Positions 10,857 to 23,400 of a stretch of 40,989 nucleotides of DNA are shown here, piece by piece. The stretch is taken from positions 1 through 40,989 of the forward strand of contig JAJIRX010000041.1 in the NCBI GenBank assembly GCA_023853785.1, given 5' to 3'. The notes below the pieces were generated by a model that worked only from the letters and a program-made list of their open reading frames with translations, was not told where the DNA came from and did no database searches. The number at the start of each line of letters is the position of its first letter. Position 1 is the first letter of the stretch. Source of the DNA: Psilocybe azurescens (lineage: Eukaryota; Basidiomycota; Agaricomycetes; Agaricales; Agrocybaceae). Both the position numbers and the translations under genes were made by a program.

Positions 10857-12207
10857 ATGGCCGTTCTGTCGTCGCCACTTGTTCTGATACAGTCTATCCC
10901 TCCAGTTACACGTGCATTCACTGGAGCAACCATTGTATCATCCGCGCTCTATGCTTACCTGTGCTGGAATGGTATGGGCTCGCAAGCCAGCCAATATATG
11001 ACACTCGTTCCAGGATATGCTCTGTATGCACCATGGACGCTCTTAACGTCCGCTTTTGTTGAAGTAAACATATGGGAGGTGAGTGACGCTATACAGGTGT
11101 CTCAAAGTTCTGCTAACTCAAAGCTCGTACAGCTCGCCATGACGCTTATTTTCGTTCCTGCAGCACTAAAATACCTGGAACGGCTGTGGGGAGGCATTGA
11201 AACCATCAAGTTTATTGTGGTCTCTATTGTTGCGTCAAATATCATCGCCTTTGGATTCAATTGGATAGAATTCATCGCGACACGAAACGCCGACTTGTTT
11301 TTGTAGGTCATCCACTTGGTTACGAGACCATGGCTCGCTCTGACTCTCAGTTCACCTCAGATATGGAATGCAGTATCGAGGCCAAATGGCCCTACAGATT
11401 ACTCTACTGGTTGCTTTTACTCAGCTCATACCTGAACACCAGGTTCAACTTTTCGGCGTCATCAAGGCTCGCGTCAAAGTGCGTTATTGCATTAGCTGTC
11501 AACTCGATCTGAATTTTCATCCGTTCTCTAGAGCTTGCCAATGGCGTATCTAACTCTGTCGACAGTTCTCTGTATAATTGGTCTGCAGTGTCCCTGGATC
11601 ATCATTCAATTTGGTTGGTTTGTGGGCTGGGTATACCTCCGCTTTTACAAAAAGAACCCCGGAGAGACTGGGGGAGACACTTACGGTGACAGAAGCGAGA
11701 CGTTCTCTCTGGTGTCTTGGTTCCCCCCCTTTATGCAGTAAGCCCCATATTTATTATGTTGTGACGTGAAATAATGATAGTGGTGGAATCATAGCTACCC
11801 CCTGACTATCGGTGGAAATTTCGTTTACTCGCTAGCCAACCGCTTCCACCTGATACCTTCTTCCGGATCGGATGTGGAACTTGGTGGGTACGGACAAGTC
11901 CCGGGTACCGCTCGCGCAGAGGCTGAAAGGCGGAGGTCTGTCACTTTATCCCATCCTCATCGATGCAATATTTCAATTCTGACCTTGATTCAGAGCTATG
12001 GCTCTGAAAGCTTTGGACCAGCGTGTTGCTAATAACTCATCACCTGTTGGTTCCGGTTCGACAAACGCGGCCTCTGCACCAGCGCGTGTACCCCCAACGG
12101 TGGCCCGACAAGAAGGCGCAGGTACAAACTCCTCCCCTTCTCTTGAACGCTCTAAGAGTACCACCGAACCTGAAGAATCTGTGAAGGTCAAGTCGGATAT
12201 CCGATAG
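10857..12207 (+). CDS. TMEM115/rhomboid-like Golgi membrane protein (DUF1751)
   Basis: Six exons separated by introns 11079-11132, 11303-11360, 11479-11531, 11738-11794 and 11936-11993 give an unbroken product of 356 residues. The N-terminal two thirds hold several hydrophobic helices in the rhomboid-like order. Family signatures are LVPGYALYAPWTLLTSAFVE, then W-(E)-LAMTLIFVPAALKYLERLWG, and later GWVYLRFYKKNPG. I see no rhomboid Ser/His catalytic pair, in line with the TMEM115 branch being non-proteolytic Golgi proteins linked to retrograde traffic. The soluble C-terminus is Ala/Ser/Pro-rich and contains RAEAERRRAMALKALDQRV, the usual end of the conserved part. COG1, another Golgi traffic protein, lies just downstream on the same strand. 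Confidence 0.85.
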
Positions 12208-12531
12208 ACATCTTGGAACTACTTACGCCAACCTTATGCCAGTTACCCATTTCCAATAGTACTAGTTATATATGTACAGTCTTCAAAACCATTTTACGAT
12301 AATTTTTGTCATATTCTGCCGTGATCATTGCTATTTTATTATTATGCATGCTGGAGACAGTATGAAGGCTGTCTTCGAACGTGGCATGAGCCTCAATGGT
12401 GGGCAAGCTCGAGACCAACGATGGTCAGGCAAGTAACCCTGCCTTGACAATCTGTAGGCAGTGTGTTATGTAAGCAAAGTAATGCAATGCCGTCTATTTC
12501 AAGTTAAGGGGCGCCTTACATTCTTCCGTCC
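12208..12531. other. Intergenic region upstream of COG1
   Basis: These 324 bp hold the 3' end of the TMEM115-like gene and the 5' region of COG1. The part nearest the TMEM115 stop is A+T-rich, as expected of a fungal 3' end. No ORF or RNA gene is supported. Confidence 0.4.
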
Positions 12532-15500
12532 ATGTCAACTTTGACCAGTGTCTCTTCTGCGCGGTCTATACTATCTTCTAAGCCCAATGGACACGGTGTA
12601 ACTGAAAAATCGCAATATACCCCCTCTTTATCCCCTCCAGTTTACACTGCAACATACCAGCACACTTTGACTTCGGCAAGGTTACCGAGCGATGGGTTGA
12701 ACCTTAGCCCGGATGAGTTGTTCACGAAGCAGACCGTATCAGAAGTGAGGGCCGTCCAGCAACGTCTGAGGTCAGCTTCGTATTCTGTGCAACCAACTTA
12801 GAATTCACCCTGTGTAGAGCTGATGCTGAGGCGAAACAAGAGGAGCTACGGCTCATGGTTGGGTATGTATCTTTTTTTCCCTTCTGCCAATGAAAAGCCT
12901 GAATGAAGAATAGCGAACGCTATCGGGATCTACTGCAAGCATCATCATCCATAATTTCTATTGCTTCGTCATCCCGTCGCGTGCTAAGAGCCATCGAAGA
13001 GAGTAGAGAAGCAATCGTATCTCAGCATACACTGCCGGCTCCGCCAAAAACTGCCGCAATAGATGGAATAGACGGTGCGTTATATTTGCTCAACCATACA
13101 CGCATGCGAATGTATATTCATCCGCACCTAGACACGCATCTCCTTACCTTGCAGGTGCTTTCTGCCCACATGAAATTGTTATTGGACGCGCCAGAGCATC
13201 TATGGCGTCTAATAGAACGCAAGAAATACTTTCAGGCAGCCTGGCTGTTTTTGTTGGCCCGTGTTGTCCACCGAGCACTTGTAAGGAATGACGAAAATGA
13301 TGAACAGTCATGGGTCAGCGAAGGTGTTGATGTTTTGGTGGGTTCCATCGTTGCATCGTTGGTCAAAATTGTGTCTGACCGACGGCCTTTTGCCAGACCG
13401 AGTTTCCGCTTGTACAGCGTCAGTGGGATGTGGTGTCTCAATTCCGCTCGCAAATTATTCACAAATCTACGCTGTCGCTGCGGGAGTCATCTCAGTCGAA
13501 TTCGGTAGGCTATCCTCTATGTGTTGAATGTCCACTAAATGAGTCGTATGACAGGATACCTGTGCCACTCTTGTCACTCTTCATCTTTTAGACTCGAGAC
13601 CGTTAAATGAGACCCTCTCTGCTTTATTTCTGCAGCGCTCAAAGTCCTTGAAAACGCTTCTATCGCGGAACACAGAGCCTGATTCCAGTGCTTCATTACA
13701 TGGTAATGGGCACATTCCACCCTCCCAAACAGTGCCAGTGAGAGAAGTGACTCAAATCATGAAAAACGCATTCAACACAATCTCCCAAACAGTCTACACT
13801 GTAAGGACTATTTTCGAAGATGAACCATCCCGCCCGTCTCTTATATATCGTGTATTGGAATCGATTCAAGGAGAATCTTCCGAAACGGATGACAACCGAC
13901 AATCACTCCCAGAAGAATTGCGTCTTTCCACGCAATCTCTCCTCACCCACCCTCACGTCTTCGGCAAACTTTCAATTGCTTCCAGCTAACTTGCGGACTT
14001 ATGCGCCTTACGTCGACCTCAACTCTTCTTCGATCTCTTTGTCACAATCCGAATTTTTACAAAAGTTGAAAGAATGGTTTACCAATGCTTCTGCGCAATG
14101 GCATCAGGCTGCAGAGAAATGGTTTTCTGGTTTGCAATCGGTGAAGGATGTCTGGACTCTGCGGAATTCGATCAAACGGTGCATTACAGGATCAGGTCTC
14201 AACGAAGCCGAGAAACAAAGTGTTGTCTCCAATCTCGATTCTCTTTGCCGTAAGAGAATTACAGAAATATGGCAAAGGACACTGTCAGAAACAGAAGTTA
14301 TTTGCAAGAAACGCTTAAGGGAAAATGTCTTCTCTCCAGAAAGCGACACCACTGCAGGTTGGACTCATTTTTACGCCATCTTTATCATTATCGCTGACTG
14401 TCTATGACAGATGTCTCTGCCGTCGATTTCTTGTTCCAGCCCACACCCATACCAGTACTTTCTCAAACCCTTAAATCATTCGTCGGAGCACCATTCCAAA
14501 AATATCAAACATCATTGAAACGACAACTAGTCGGTCGCTCATTACAACTCGACAATGTCATTTCTACCCTTGAACAATGTGCGCGGGTTATACAGCTTGA
14601 CTTTGTGCATCTTAAAGGTGGAGGGGACGAAAAGACAGCGTACGAGGTCTCATAGCCATCCTATTCTATGTCTTATTTACGCTATTTACAGGTCACTGAT
14701 ACAACAACTTACAGAGACATACCAACCAAATGCCACTGCCCTGTCAACTAAAGTTTCGTCGTTTATCAATGAAACAGCCACACAGGCTGTAGAATCCTCT
14801 GGTTCGTATTTCTTATTTGCTGGGTGAGTCATTTCTTTACTGATATCATTTCTCCAGCCCCACATCCCGTTGGATTGGCCTTCTTGAGCAGAGTTACAGC
14901 AGATCTTGCCTACTTTTCTTTATTCATTCGTGACATTGGATGTGACAAAAAATCTGCTCGAGGTCGGTTTTTGAACTTGCTAGTCCTCTGTCCTCCTTTT
15001 AATCTGGCTTTCAGATTTTAAGTGCACTATGATCTCGATCAATGAAAAGGTGGTTCGAACGTGGTGCGAGATTACCATCAACCAAATTCTTCAGGAATGG
15101 AGACCAAGTCTTCAGAAGCGGCCTTTGCAAGTATCAGGTATGATCGTTCCTCTATCATCTCTTCGGCTATCTGACTGTTGTGATGCAGCCGGTCCTTCAC
15201 CTCAAGTGTTCAAAGCGTTGATGTCCGTGTGTGACAGTGTACGCCAGTTAGGTATCTTCCATGACCCAACACGACAAAGTTCTGTAGCACAGGACGTTTT
15301 GCGCTCTCTAATTATATCATGGCTCAAGGAAAATCAGCCTGATGGAGAACAGAATGCACACGACATTGCATTCCTCCACAAGATATCCAATCTCCACGGT
15401 GAAGCCTGGGCTGATATATCTGAACTCCTTTATGAAAAGTTGAAGACTTCCGTACGTATAGCGTAACTTAAATTTCAGAATTCCTGTCTAACATGATATA

Positions 15501-15743
15501 ATAATCCCATAGGTCCACGATGAGACTGTCCGGATTGATATCGAGAAAACTGCATCAGAATATCTGGCAAGAAGTCAAACCCTGCTTTCCGTTGTCATTC
15601 CGCCCCCTTCCGTGCCAGTGTTCGACACACCTTTCTTACAACTCGGTGTCTCTTCCACAGGACAGGTGCAACAGTCTGCTATCGATGTTGCCAAACCTAG
15701 TCCTCGATTTGGATTGTTGCTAGTAGGCAATGTGGACCGTTAA
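12532..15743 (+). CDS. COG1: Conserved oligomeric Golgi complex subunit 1
   Basis: COG1 belongs to lobe A of the COG tethering complex, which holds retrograde vesicles at the Golgi. Ten introns are inferred (12771-12817, 12863-12913, 13338-13396, 13505-13554, 14358-14410, 14640-14691, 14802-14857, 14963-15014, 15138-15188, 15452-15512) and the product is about 892 residues, the usual size. The N-terminal Vps51-type helix reads LSPDELFTKQTVSEVRAVQQ, followed by ERYRDLLQASSSIISIASSS, a hallmark of COG1. Later conserved stretches include HLDTHLLTLQVLSAHMKLLL, AAWLFLLARVVH and FPLVQRQWDVVSQFRSQIIH. The C-terminus ends SPRFGLLLVGNVDR, just before the stop. One base too many in CCC 13950-13952 breaks the frame before ANFQLLPANLRTYAPYVDL. 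Several introns have lengths divisible by three or lack stops, so naive ORF calling reads through them. Confidence 0.9.
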
Positions 15744-16321
15744 TAGACAAAAGCCTCGTTTATTTTTGAAACGTTACTTTAAGTGAGGCAAGAACGCCGG
15801 TGCTGTTTGTATATTGCCCGATGAGACCTGTCTAAGTCCAAAACACGCCACAAAGCGCAGTGTGCGTCCATTTTTGTTAGCTGTCCGCTATCGATTGCCC
15901 GACTAATGTAAATCCGGTAGCTGTAACCCTAACAGCGAAAGTCAGACTACCGATGTGTATTTTTGAGGCTCTTACACATGGCGAAGATTCTAAAATAGCG
16001 TCGGTACTGTATAAAGAAGACAACATTTCCTGGCACGATCCCTCACAACCCCACATTATCTTATCAGCTCACTAAATTCGGAGTCTTTTGACAAATGCGG
16101 TTAAGGTCCAGACTTTTGTTTATGATTTTTGAGCTCGATCATTCAACCGATATGCCCTGATATGCCCTTCTGTATGAAGCCCCAAGCCCACCTGATTCTC
16201 GGCTGTTTTCTTTCTGTCAAAGCTGTTTTCACTATAGAAATTGACGGTGACCTGGCTAGCTTTTTCTCCCATACATCCCTTAGTGCTAATGAGCATCGCT
16301 CATGTAAAATATCAGAACTGA
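15744..16321. other. Intergenic region between COG1 and the 7TM gene
   Basis: These 578 bp contain no gene I can support on either strand; a long minus-strand ORF overlapping 16143-16520 has no recognisable protein. A perfect tandem copy of the 10-mer GATATGCCCT occupies 16149-16168. The region should hold the COG1 terminator and the promoter of the 7TM gene. Confidence 0.4.
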
Positions 16322-17930
16322 ATGGCTGATGAAAGTGAGTTCTTGACATTGCTTGCTGAACCAAGCTGAAAATTTCGTGGAAACTTTGTAGCGAGTGCAC
16401 AACGAGCAGCTTCCTTGGCTCGTCTTGGGGAACTTCGGCCTGTTTTTTAGCCCTCCATGTCGGTGGTGGTCTTGTCGGATTGCCTTTGCTCATCATCACA
16501 TTCCTCGTTTCGTCAAACATACCTCGTCAACCTGCACTTATTAATTTTTGTGTTGCATGGGTCCTTAACTCGATTTCGTATACTCTTGTGTAAGCATAAT
16601 CGCATACTTAGGATTATAAAGTTCTTATGTTCAATTGTCACTTCACAGGTCCCTAAGTGGAAGCTCGCATACTGCATCAACGCCATTGTGCTTTACTCAG
16701 GCTGCGATGCTCAATGGCGCTCCTCCTATGTAAACAGCCCAGCCCTCACTGGTCGTTCTTACCCTGAATTTCATCATCGTGTTTCTAGGGCTGGCGTTGG
16801 GACATTTCTGGTCGTATTTCAAGTTAGTGGATTTATTATCGCGCTTCGAGGATGTTCCAATGGTGAACTTGATCTGAATAGATATGGCGAACCATTCGAG
16901 ATCCAATATCACGACGTATATATCGAGGTCGACAATGCTCAGAGAAAGCCACCCTTATTGTTGTGAGTAGTCAATATATGCCTCCAGTCCACAGTTATGG
17001 TCTCATTGTTAAAATCCATACCACAGACGATCTCTTTACCTTACATTGTATTTATAATTTTTTCGCTCGTATCTGCGGTGGTGAGTGTTCTGAATCTTTC
17101 GGCTCTGTTGTCTGTTCTAAGCCGAACAATTGTTATTTGTAGCTGCAAGTCAGGACTCCTCACATTCTTGACCGCACCAATGGTCTTTACTGCACTGTTA
17201 CTGGTGTTCCATTGTAAGGCTATTTTGATATCCCTCAACATATCACACTTCTCAAGCACGACTTTAAGCCGCCGTTGGAGTGTTCCTTTGTCCACCGTTG
17301 CTATTCTCATTTTGATGCTAGGTTTTGAAAGTAAGTATAACTATATCGCCTTGACACGATGTATCCTAAAGTGTGTTTCACAGCCGCCATCGCAATTCGC
17401 TACTATTTAGCAAGACGGCGCATAGTCAACAGCTTTCCACTGGCGAGCCGCTCTACGTCCCTAGGACTGATCATAAGAATTAGTCTCTTCAACGTGTATC
17501 TTTTGGTGACCTTTGGGTAAGCGACACTAATCTCCAGCTGTCAAACATTATTGTGACGTGTTTTATCATTAGTGCTAGTCTGGTCTTTCTTTCTGGTGCA
17601 ATCCAACCTTGGGCCTATATGATACAAGCTGGTTGTAAGTTCTTGAATTTCAGCTATCGCACGCATTTTTTGCTCACGAGCGAGATAGTGTCAATGGTGG
17701 CCTTTTGTTGTTCGCCACACAGAAGGTATAGCCTCTTATTTTACTTTAATATCAACCAAATTGACGATTATCAGAATGTCGTTCTTGTGTGGTGCTTCTG
17801 GCGAAAAAACAGGAAAGAATCACATTCAGACGATAGCATGCTTGCATTGCAAAAGCATGGTCCGAATGGCGACGTTAGTGTTAATCTAGCTCCGTCCACG
17901 CCTGATACCATTATTACGGATAGGGTGTAG
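16322..17930 (+). CDS. Fungal seven-transmembrane protein (receptor-like, function unknown)
   Basis: Twelve small exons are separated by 49-64 bp introns: 16335-16391, 16590-16648, 16730-16788, 16823-16881, 16963-17026, 17081-17142, 17214-17268 (or -17256), 17331-17383, 17517-17572, 17635-17684 and 17726-17774. They give about 329 residues with seven hydrophobic segments, for example LALHVGGGLVGLPLLIITFL, TISLPYIVFIIFSLVSAV, VPLSTVAILILMLGFE and the last one ending LLLFATQKNVVLVWCFW. NGAPPMAGVGTFLVVFQIW is the loop and helix typical of an expanded agaricomycete 7TM family. The apparent stop after GAPPM at 16731 lies inside a well-formed 59-bp intron. One T seems to be missing from the T6 run at 16443-16448. 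It is not a STE3 pheromone receptor. I recall the family as receptor-like, but no ligand or partner is evident; the tail is acidic and Ser-rich. Confidence 0.7.
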
Positions 17931-18096
17931 CATGTGGGCTTCCACCAATGTATTATAGACCGAAATTATGTTACAAGTCTCGAATTCCAAAACTTGAAGG
18001 AGTCGCAGAAAAATCACGAGTGTTGCTAGCGCATGAAGTAGCGTGTGTTTTCCATTAAGTGAAGATACAATCCAATAAATACATGATACAGGCAGA

Positions 18097-18523
18097 TTAA
18101 GCTCCACCACTATTTCCAGAAATGAGTAGAGTTGGGGGATATTTAGAAAGCGGACATACACAAGGATATTGTTTCTGAACAGATGATATTAGTCACAGGG
18201 CTATGAGATAGAAACGAGGAAACGCACATTGGGATGTGAATTAGCTTCACAAAGTAACCAATGAAACCCATGACTGCGAATCCGACTGCTACTGCTTTGC
18301 AGATTTGGGTGAACTCTGTACAATGCCCAGTTAAGGTTATTGAGACGACACAATGTGATTATTACGAACCCTTCTGCGAAGGTTTTGTGCAACGTGCAAG
18401 GAACTGAGAGATTAGATGTCAGGCGGGGTATATTTGCGTTGAGAGAGAAGGATAACTTGCTTGGTTTCCATCACGGATGAATTGCTGTGGAACGTCAACG
18501 AACTCGCGGATTTTGTCAGACAT
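18097..18523 (-). CDS. SSS1: SEC61 gamma translocon subunit
   Basis: This is the small tail-anchored gamma subunit of the Sec61 translocon, the ER channel for secretory and membrane proteins. Five exons (18461-18523, 18370-18403, 18228-18315, 18160-18174, 18097-18109) give exactly 70 residues without a frame break. The N-terminus [19 protein letters not shown] is the cytosolic amphipathic helix. [10 protein letters not shown] is the conserved link, and [20 protein letters not shown] is the single membrane anchor, followed by NNILVGGA. The first intron (18404-18460) uses a GC donor (GCAAGT) instead of GT. The last two exons are only 15 and 13 bases. It is divergent from the PPR gene. Confidence 0.97.
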
Positions 18524-18726
18524 AGTTGTAGTATAAAGGAATAAGAGAGAGCAAGCCAAGTGTGCTGGCGTTGCAATAATAGCATTTCCCACGCTACTGG
18601 ACACGTTATGCAGCAACTTTGGTCGCACTCGGCACTTTTCCAGGTTTTTGCAGAGTTCGAACAGGTGTGCTCTCTCACTTGTAATTATTTTGCCACATAT
18701 GCTCATATTTTCGTCAGTATACACGT
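18524..18726. promoter_or_regulatory. Divergent promoter SEC61 gamma / PPR
   Basis: These 203 bp lie between two opposite start codons and must carry both promoters. I saw no CACGTG box here, unlike several other divergent promoters in the window. Confidence 0.4.
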
Positions 18727-20240
18727 ATGAATGTCGCTCGTAGGGCCCTAATACGATCTGCAGGCATTCGTCTCTTCCTTCGTGCTCCGCCCCACAATGT
18801 CCTTTCGCGCCCTTTGAGCATCGTCTCGAAATCGACCGACCTTAATCTAAACAAGGAGACCGACTCATTGGTTTCACCCCCAACCATTGAAGCAACTGAG
18901 GGTCTAACTACCCCATTCGAAGAGGACGCTACAAACGATGACCCTGACTCTACGCAGTATGATCCTACTCTCACCGCAATGCGTCCTGTACACTCGTACA
19001 CCGGAATTCAGCGCGTTGCGAATCAGCTAGGTGTGGATCTCAATGCTAAACATTACACTATTGTCATGAACAATTGTGTAAGATTGGGAAGAAGTGTTGA
19101 AGCCTTCCGAATCTACGTCAAGGCCAAGGAGGCTGGAATCGTTCCTGATGCGAGACTGGTCGTCCCACTATTGAAGTCCCTTGGTCAGGAAAACACTGCC
19201 GATTCTGCAGATAGAGCACTGGAAATTTACCGCGAACTTATAGACGCCCATCCAATTTCATCAATGCTGGATGGTTCGGCAGGACCTAACGGACGCATTT
19301 ACGACCGTATCTTCCGGATATTGCTATTATCTCCTGACAAAAAGAAGCATGTTCCTATAATATTCTCGCTCATAGGAGATATGGAGAGCCGAGGTCTCCC
19401 AACAGATACCAATTCGGTCGCGACCATTAAAATTCGCATCGAAATGCAACAAAAACAACTCTTCACAGAGGCACTCCCAGTTTATCGCGAAAACCGATCA
19501 CATCTGGACGCTTTTGGATTCTTCGAAGTCTTACAAGAGTATTGCAGGATGTCGTTCGTGGGTTCCCTGGATGTGCCCTTGATTACACAGTACTTTAGCA
19601 TTGTCAACGACATGCGACTTCAAAGGATCCCCATCTCACCCGAAATCTATGGCTTGATTGTAAAACATGTCACTATAATGGCCGGGAAACTAATCAAAGC
19701 TGGCCCAAAGGACCACGCTGCGGAGGCGCTTCCTCGCCTTGTTTCGACGATCCGCAGAGTTCACGACTTCCTCACCCTGGATGCCTCATTTTCACCCACC
19801 CCAATGCTATTGAATCAACTCATGGATGCATATCAGCGACTAGGTTGTTTTGGCGATGCATACAGATTGTGGGATATGATGTATATGAGCGGGAGATACG
19901 ACCAAATCACTGTAAACATCATGCTTGACGCTTGTGGCTACGCTGATCGAGTAGAAAGAGCGAGGGTAATCCTCAAGAAAGTAGCCAGGGCTGGGTTCAG
20001 ATTGGATCTTCGCAACTGGAATACTTGGGTAGAATGTCTTTGTCGGGGGCAGATTTGACGAGGCTCTCAATGTCGCGTTTGTCGAGATACCCAAGCACGG
20101 CAAGGAGCCAAATGTCGTCACTGTCACGCTCCTTGACAAGTTCGCAAAAGAAACGACCTTTCCCGTGATTTTTGCATCGAGTAGAAAAGGACTTTCCTCA
20201 GCTATGGGAACGTTTACCAGAAGAAATACGAAAATCGTGA
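18727..20240 (+). CDS. Mitochondrial pentatricopeptide-repeat protein
   Basis: A single, apparently intronless gene of about 503 residues once two frame changes are allowed. The N-terminus (MNVARRALIRSAGIRLFLRA) is an arginine-rich presequence, so mitochondrial location is likely.  Helical PPR-like pairs follow, for example YTIVMNNCVRLGRSVEAFRI with KAKEAGIVPDARL, and NQLMDAYQRLGCFGDAYRLW with MMYMSGRYDQITVNIMLDAC. Such proteins bind organellar RNA; the target cannot be told. The first frame stops at CRGQI just after G5 20045-20049. With one G fewer it continues as GRFDEALNVAFVEIPKHGKE, and with one T fewer in T5 20169-20173 it ends KDFPQLWERLPEEIRKS. Both continuations look like genuine PPR C-terminus, so a one-base excess at two homopolymers is the simplest reading; a truncated allele is the alternative. 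Confidence 0.8.
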
Positions 20241-20407
20241 TATATTATGCGAAGTAAAAGTGCTTGATCGATATAAAAATACAGGTGTAAGATGCGTGGT
20301 TGAGCAACGCAAATGAGGCTGGGCGAGCCGTCTAGAGGAGTAGAGAGCCCATGCAAAGCAAAAAAAGAGTCTATCTAATCGTCTAATCGTCTAGTGGTTG
20401 TGCTCAC

Positions 20408-23400
20408 TTATTGAGTCATCTCTTCTACAGTTGGACAGTCGCACTAATGAAAATAGTGTTTGAGTCAAACATTCTCTTTCCATGGATGAAACCACTCACA
20501 ATAAGGTTAAGATCTCCATAAGCTACACAGTTCGTTATCAGTGAATGCTAGAATGAAAGTTGCAGACAAGGTTCACCATCATCAATCCTGGAAACGGTTG
20601 GCCAGAATTTCTTTTCTCGTAGCCAAGGCAATGGGTATGTGGCCTGTTCACGGCTATATGGCCTTTTGCGGTTGTACATCAGTATGAGAAATATTAAAAA
20701 GACACATGTGAAGGAGGGGCCAACCTATTCCAGTCTTGTTCAGACGAGACAATAACAGATATAGGATGGGGTGCATTCTTCAAAAGGTTGTTGTCTTTAG
20801 GCTGTTTCCCTGTTATAATATCCTCGGCTTCTTTACGAATTGCGACCATGGCATCACAGAATCTAGAGAAAATCATTACAAGTACCAAGAGGTTGACAAT
20901 AAAATGGCGTACCTGTCAAGCTCTTCCAAAGTTTCTGATTCCGTCGGCTCAATAAGCATGCATGTTTGTATCGGCCATGAACATGTCGGTGGGTGGAAAC
21001 CGTAGTCCTAAAACTAGGGTTTAGAGAATATCCTTAAATGTGAGCGTAACCCGTGCTAACGAACCTGCAGACGTTTCGCAAAGTCTGTGACCTTTAGACC
21101 GGCAGCTTTGTCGAATTCAGCGAGATCAATAAGAAGTTCGTGGGCAACACGGCCATTTTCGTTCTTATACCGTAAGTTATAATGGCCTTGGAGTCGAGAA
21201 GCCATATAATTTGCATTTAGGAGAGCGATTTTGGATGATTCTACGAGTCCACTTCCTCCCAGCATTTTGATGTACGCCCAAGAGATAATGTTTATGGATG
21301 CGCTACCAAAAGGTGCAGCTGAAACAGCATCGATAGCTTGAGCTCCACGTACTGGCATGGCAGGATGATTGGGCAGGAATGGTGCAAGGTGCTCAGCAAC
21401 GCAAATTGGGCTAGAGCAAGGATATCAGTTAAATTGCCCACAAATTCTAGAGAAAAACAATTACCCGACACCTGGACCTCCTCCTCCATGTGGACTAAAA
21501 TCATCAATGAACATCAATGCGCGATTCTGGATAATGCAAAAAGCATAATTACATCGCAAAAGTTTTGTGAAGATTCATGTGGCAAACATCACCACCACAT
21601 GTTGCAGGATTTGTGAGGCCGATTTGAGCATTGAGATTGGCGCCTAAGAAAAGTCAGAATTTGGGATAACGGAATCTGAAGATGACACTGACCGTCCAAA
21701 TAGACTTGACCACCGTTATCATGTATAATTTTGCAAGCCTGGGTTTATGTTAGTCAGAAAGTCCGCGGTCACGGAAGGATGTTGGTTAGACTTACATCCT
21801 GAACCCCTGCCTCAAATACACCGAATGTAGAAGGATATGTGATCTGTAGTGATTTTAGTATTTGTGTTATATCTGGCATGGCAAACCACTTACCATGAAA
21901 GCCGCCAGGTTGTCCTTGTGTTTTTCTGACTTCGCTTGCAGATCTCCGAGATCGAGATTTCCATCAGGATGAACTTTGACAGCAACAACTTTCAGGCCAG
22001 CCATAGCAGCGGACTGAAATGGAAAATAAGCTTGTTGTTCAAAAAGAAATGTGCACTACACACCGCTGGATTTGTGCCATGTGCACTCAAAGGAATTAAA
22101 CAGATATCACGGTGCCCTTCTCCGCGAGATTCATGGTAAGCGCGAATGACTGAAAGGCCAGCATATTCTCCAGCTGCTCCAGAGTTGGGTTGCAGTGATG
22201 CTGCGTGGAACCCTGTAATTTTGCAAAGATCGTCTTCTAGCTCCTAGCGTCAAAGATCATATCAGAGATAAAGGTTAAGCTAAATGTGCATGACGAACTT
22301 TGATAATCTGATGGTAGCCTTGAACTTGATCATAAGGTGCAAATGGATGCACTGAACTGAATTCCGGCCAAGTAAGGGGAATCATGCTACTCGTGCTGTT
22401 GAGTTTCATTGTGCAGCTTCCCAGAGGTATCATGCTGTGAACGAGACCCAGATCCTTCGAAGACAAATGGTGAATATAACGCAGCATTTCAGTTTCCGAA
22501 TGATGCTTGTTGAAAACAGGATGAGGCAAATATTCCGAAGTGCGTTGCAAACTCGTAGGAATAGATGAAACCTCCGGTTCTCGTAATTCGTCCAAAGTAA
22601 AGGGTTTTGAAGAGACCGCCGAAGCAAAGACGTTCACCAATGCAACAAGATCAGCTGGGGAGACGCTTTCATCCAAACTGACGCCAACGTGCTTGTTATC
22701 AATGTGCCGTAGATTGATTCCGGCAGCTATCGCCTTCGCGTGAACGGCTTCGGCAGATCCAGCGACTGAAACATCCAGACTGACGGTGTCAAAGAATGAA
22801 GCATTCGTAGGTTTGTAGCCCATGCCAACAACAGCGGTTTTGAAAACTTCAGTGAACTTTTGGACCTTGGTCGCGATGCGCTGAAGCCCCACAGGCCCGT
22901 GATAGACTGCATACATGGCCGCCATGTTGGCGAGCAATGCCTGACTTGTGCAGATATTGCTAGTAGCTTTTTCCCGACGGATGTGTTGTTCTCGAGCTGG
23001 TCACAATGATGGTAAAGATGTATATAATTTGACTCTAGATGGTCTGCTCACTTTGCAAAGAAAGCCTGTAGGCAAGGTTGCCCTGAGTATCGCGGCTTCG
23101 GCCAATAAGTCTTCCGGGCATTTTACGCTTCAGTTTGTCTGTTACAGCAAAAATGCTGCATGAGGACCACCATAACCAGCTGGTACACCAAATCGAGCAG
23201 AATTTCCGACTACAATGTCCGCTCCCCATTCACCAGGAGGTTTAATTTTCGTCAATGCTAAAAGGTCAGTTGCGCAGACCACGAGTGCACCGAGTGAATG
23301 TGTGACTTTGCCAGGGCGCCGAAGTCCTTGATGTTTCCATCTACATCCGGGTACTGAACGAGGACGCCACAGATGTCAGGCCCAGTCTGGGCGTCTTCCA

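Noticed and set aside
16143..16520. Minus-strand 125-residue ORF upstream of and into the 7TM gene
   Set aside because: It overlaps a well-supported exon on the other strand and has no recognisable composition or domain.
16730..16790. In-frame stop making the 7TM gene a pseudogene
   Set aside because: The TAA lies inside a 59-bp intron whose removal gives the family motif NGAPPMAGVG.
16322..17930. STE3-type pheromone receptor (matB component)
   Set aside because: Seven hydrophobic segments are present, but none of the STE3 landmarks I know and no nearby small CaaX pheromone precursor could be seen.
20240..20407. tRNA or other RNA gene near repeated TCTAATCG
   Set aside because: The short repeat near 20375-20395 has no cloverleaf or other fold that I can support.
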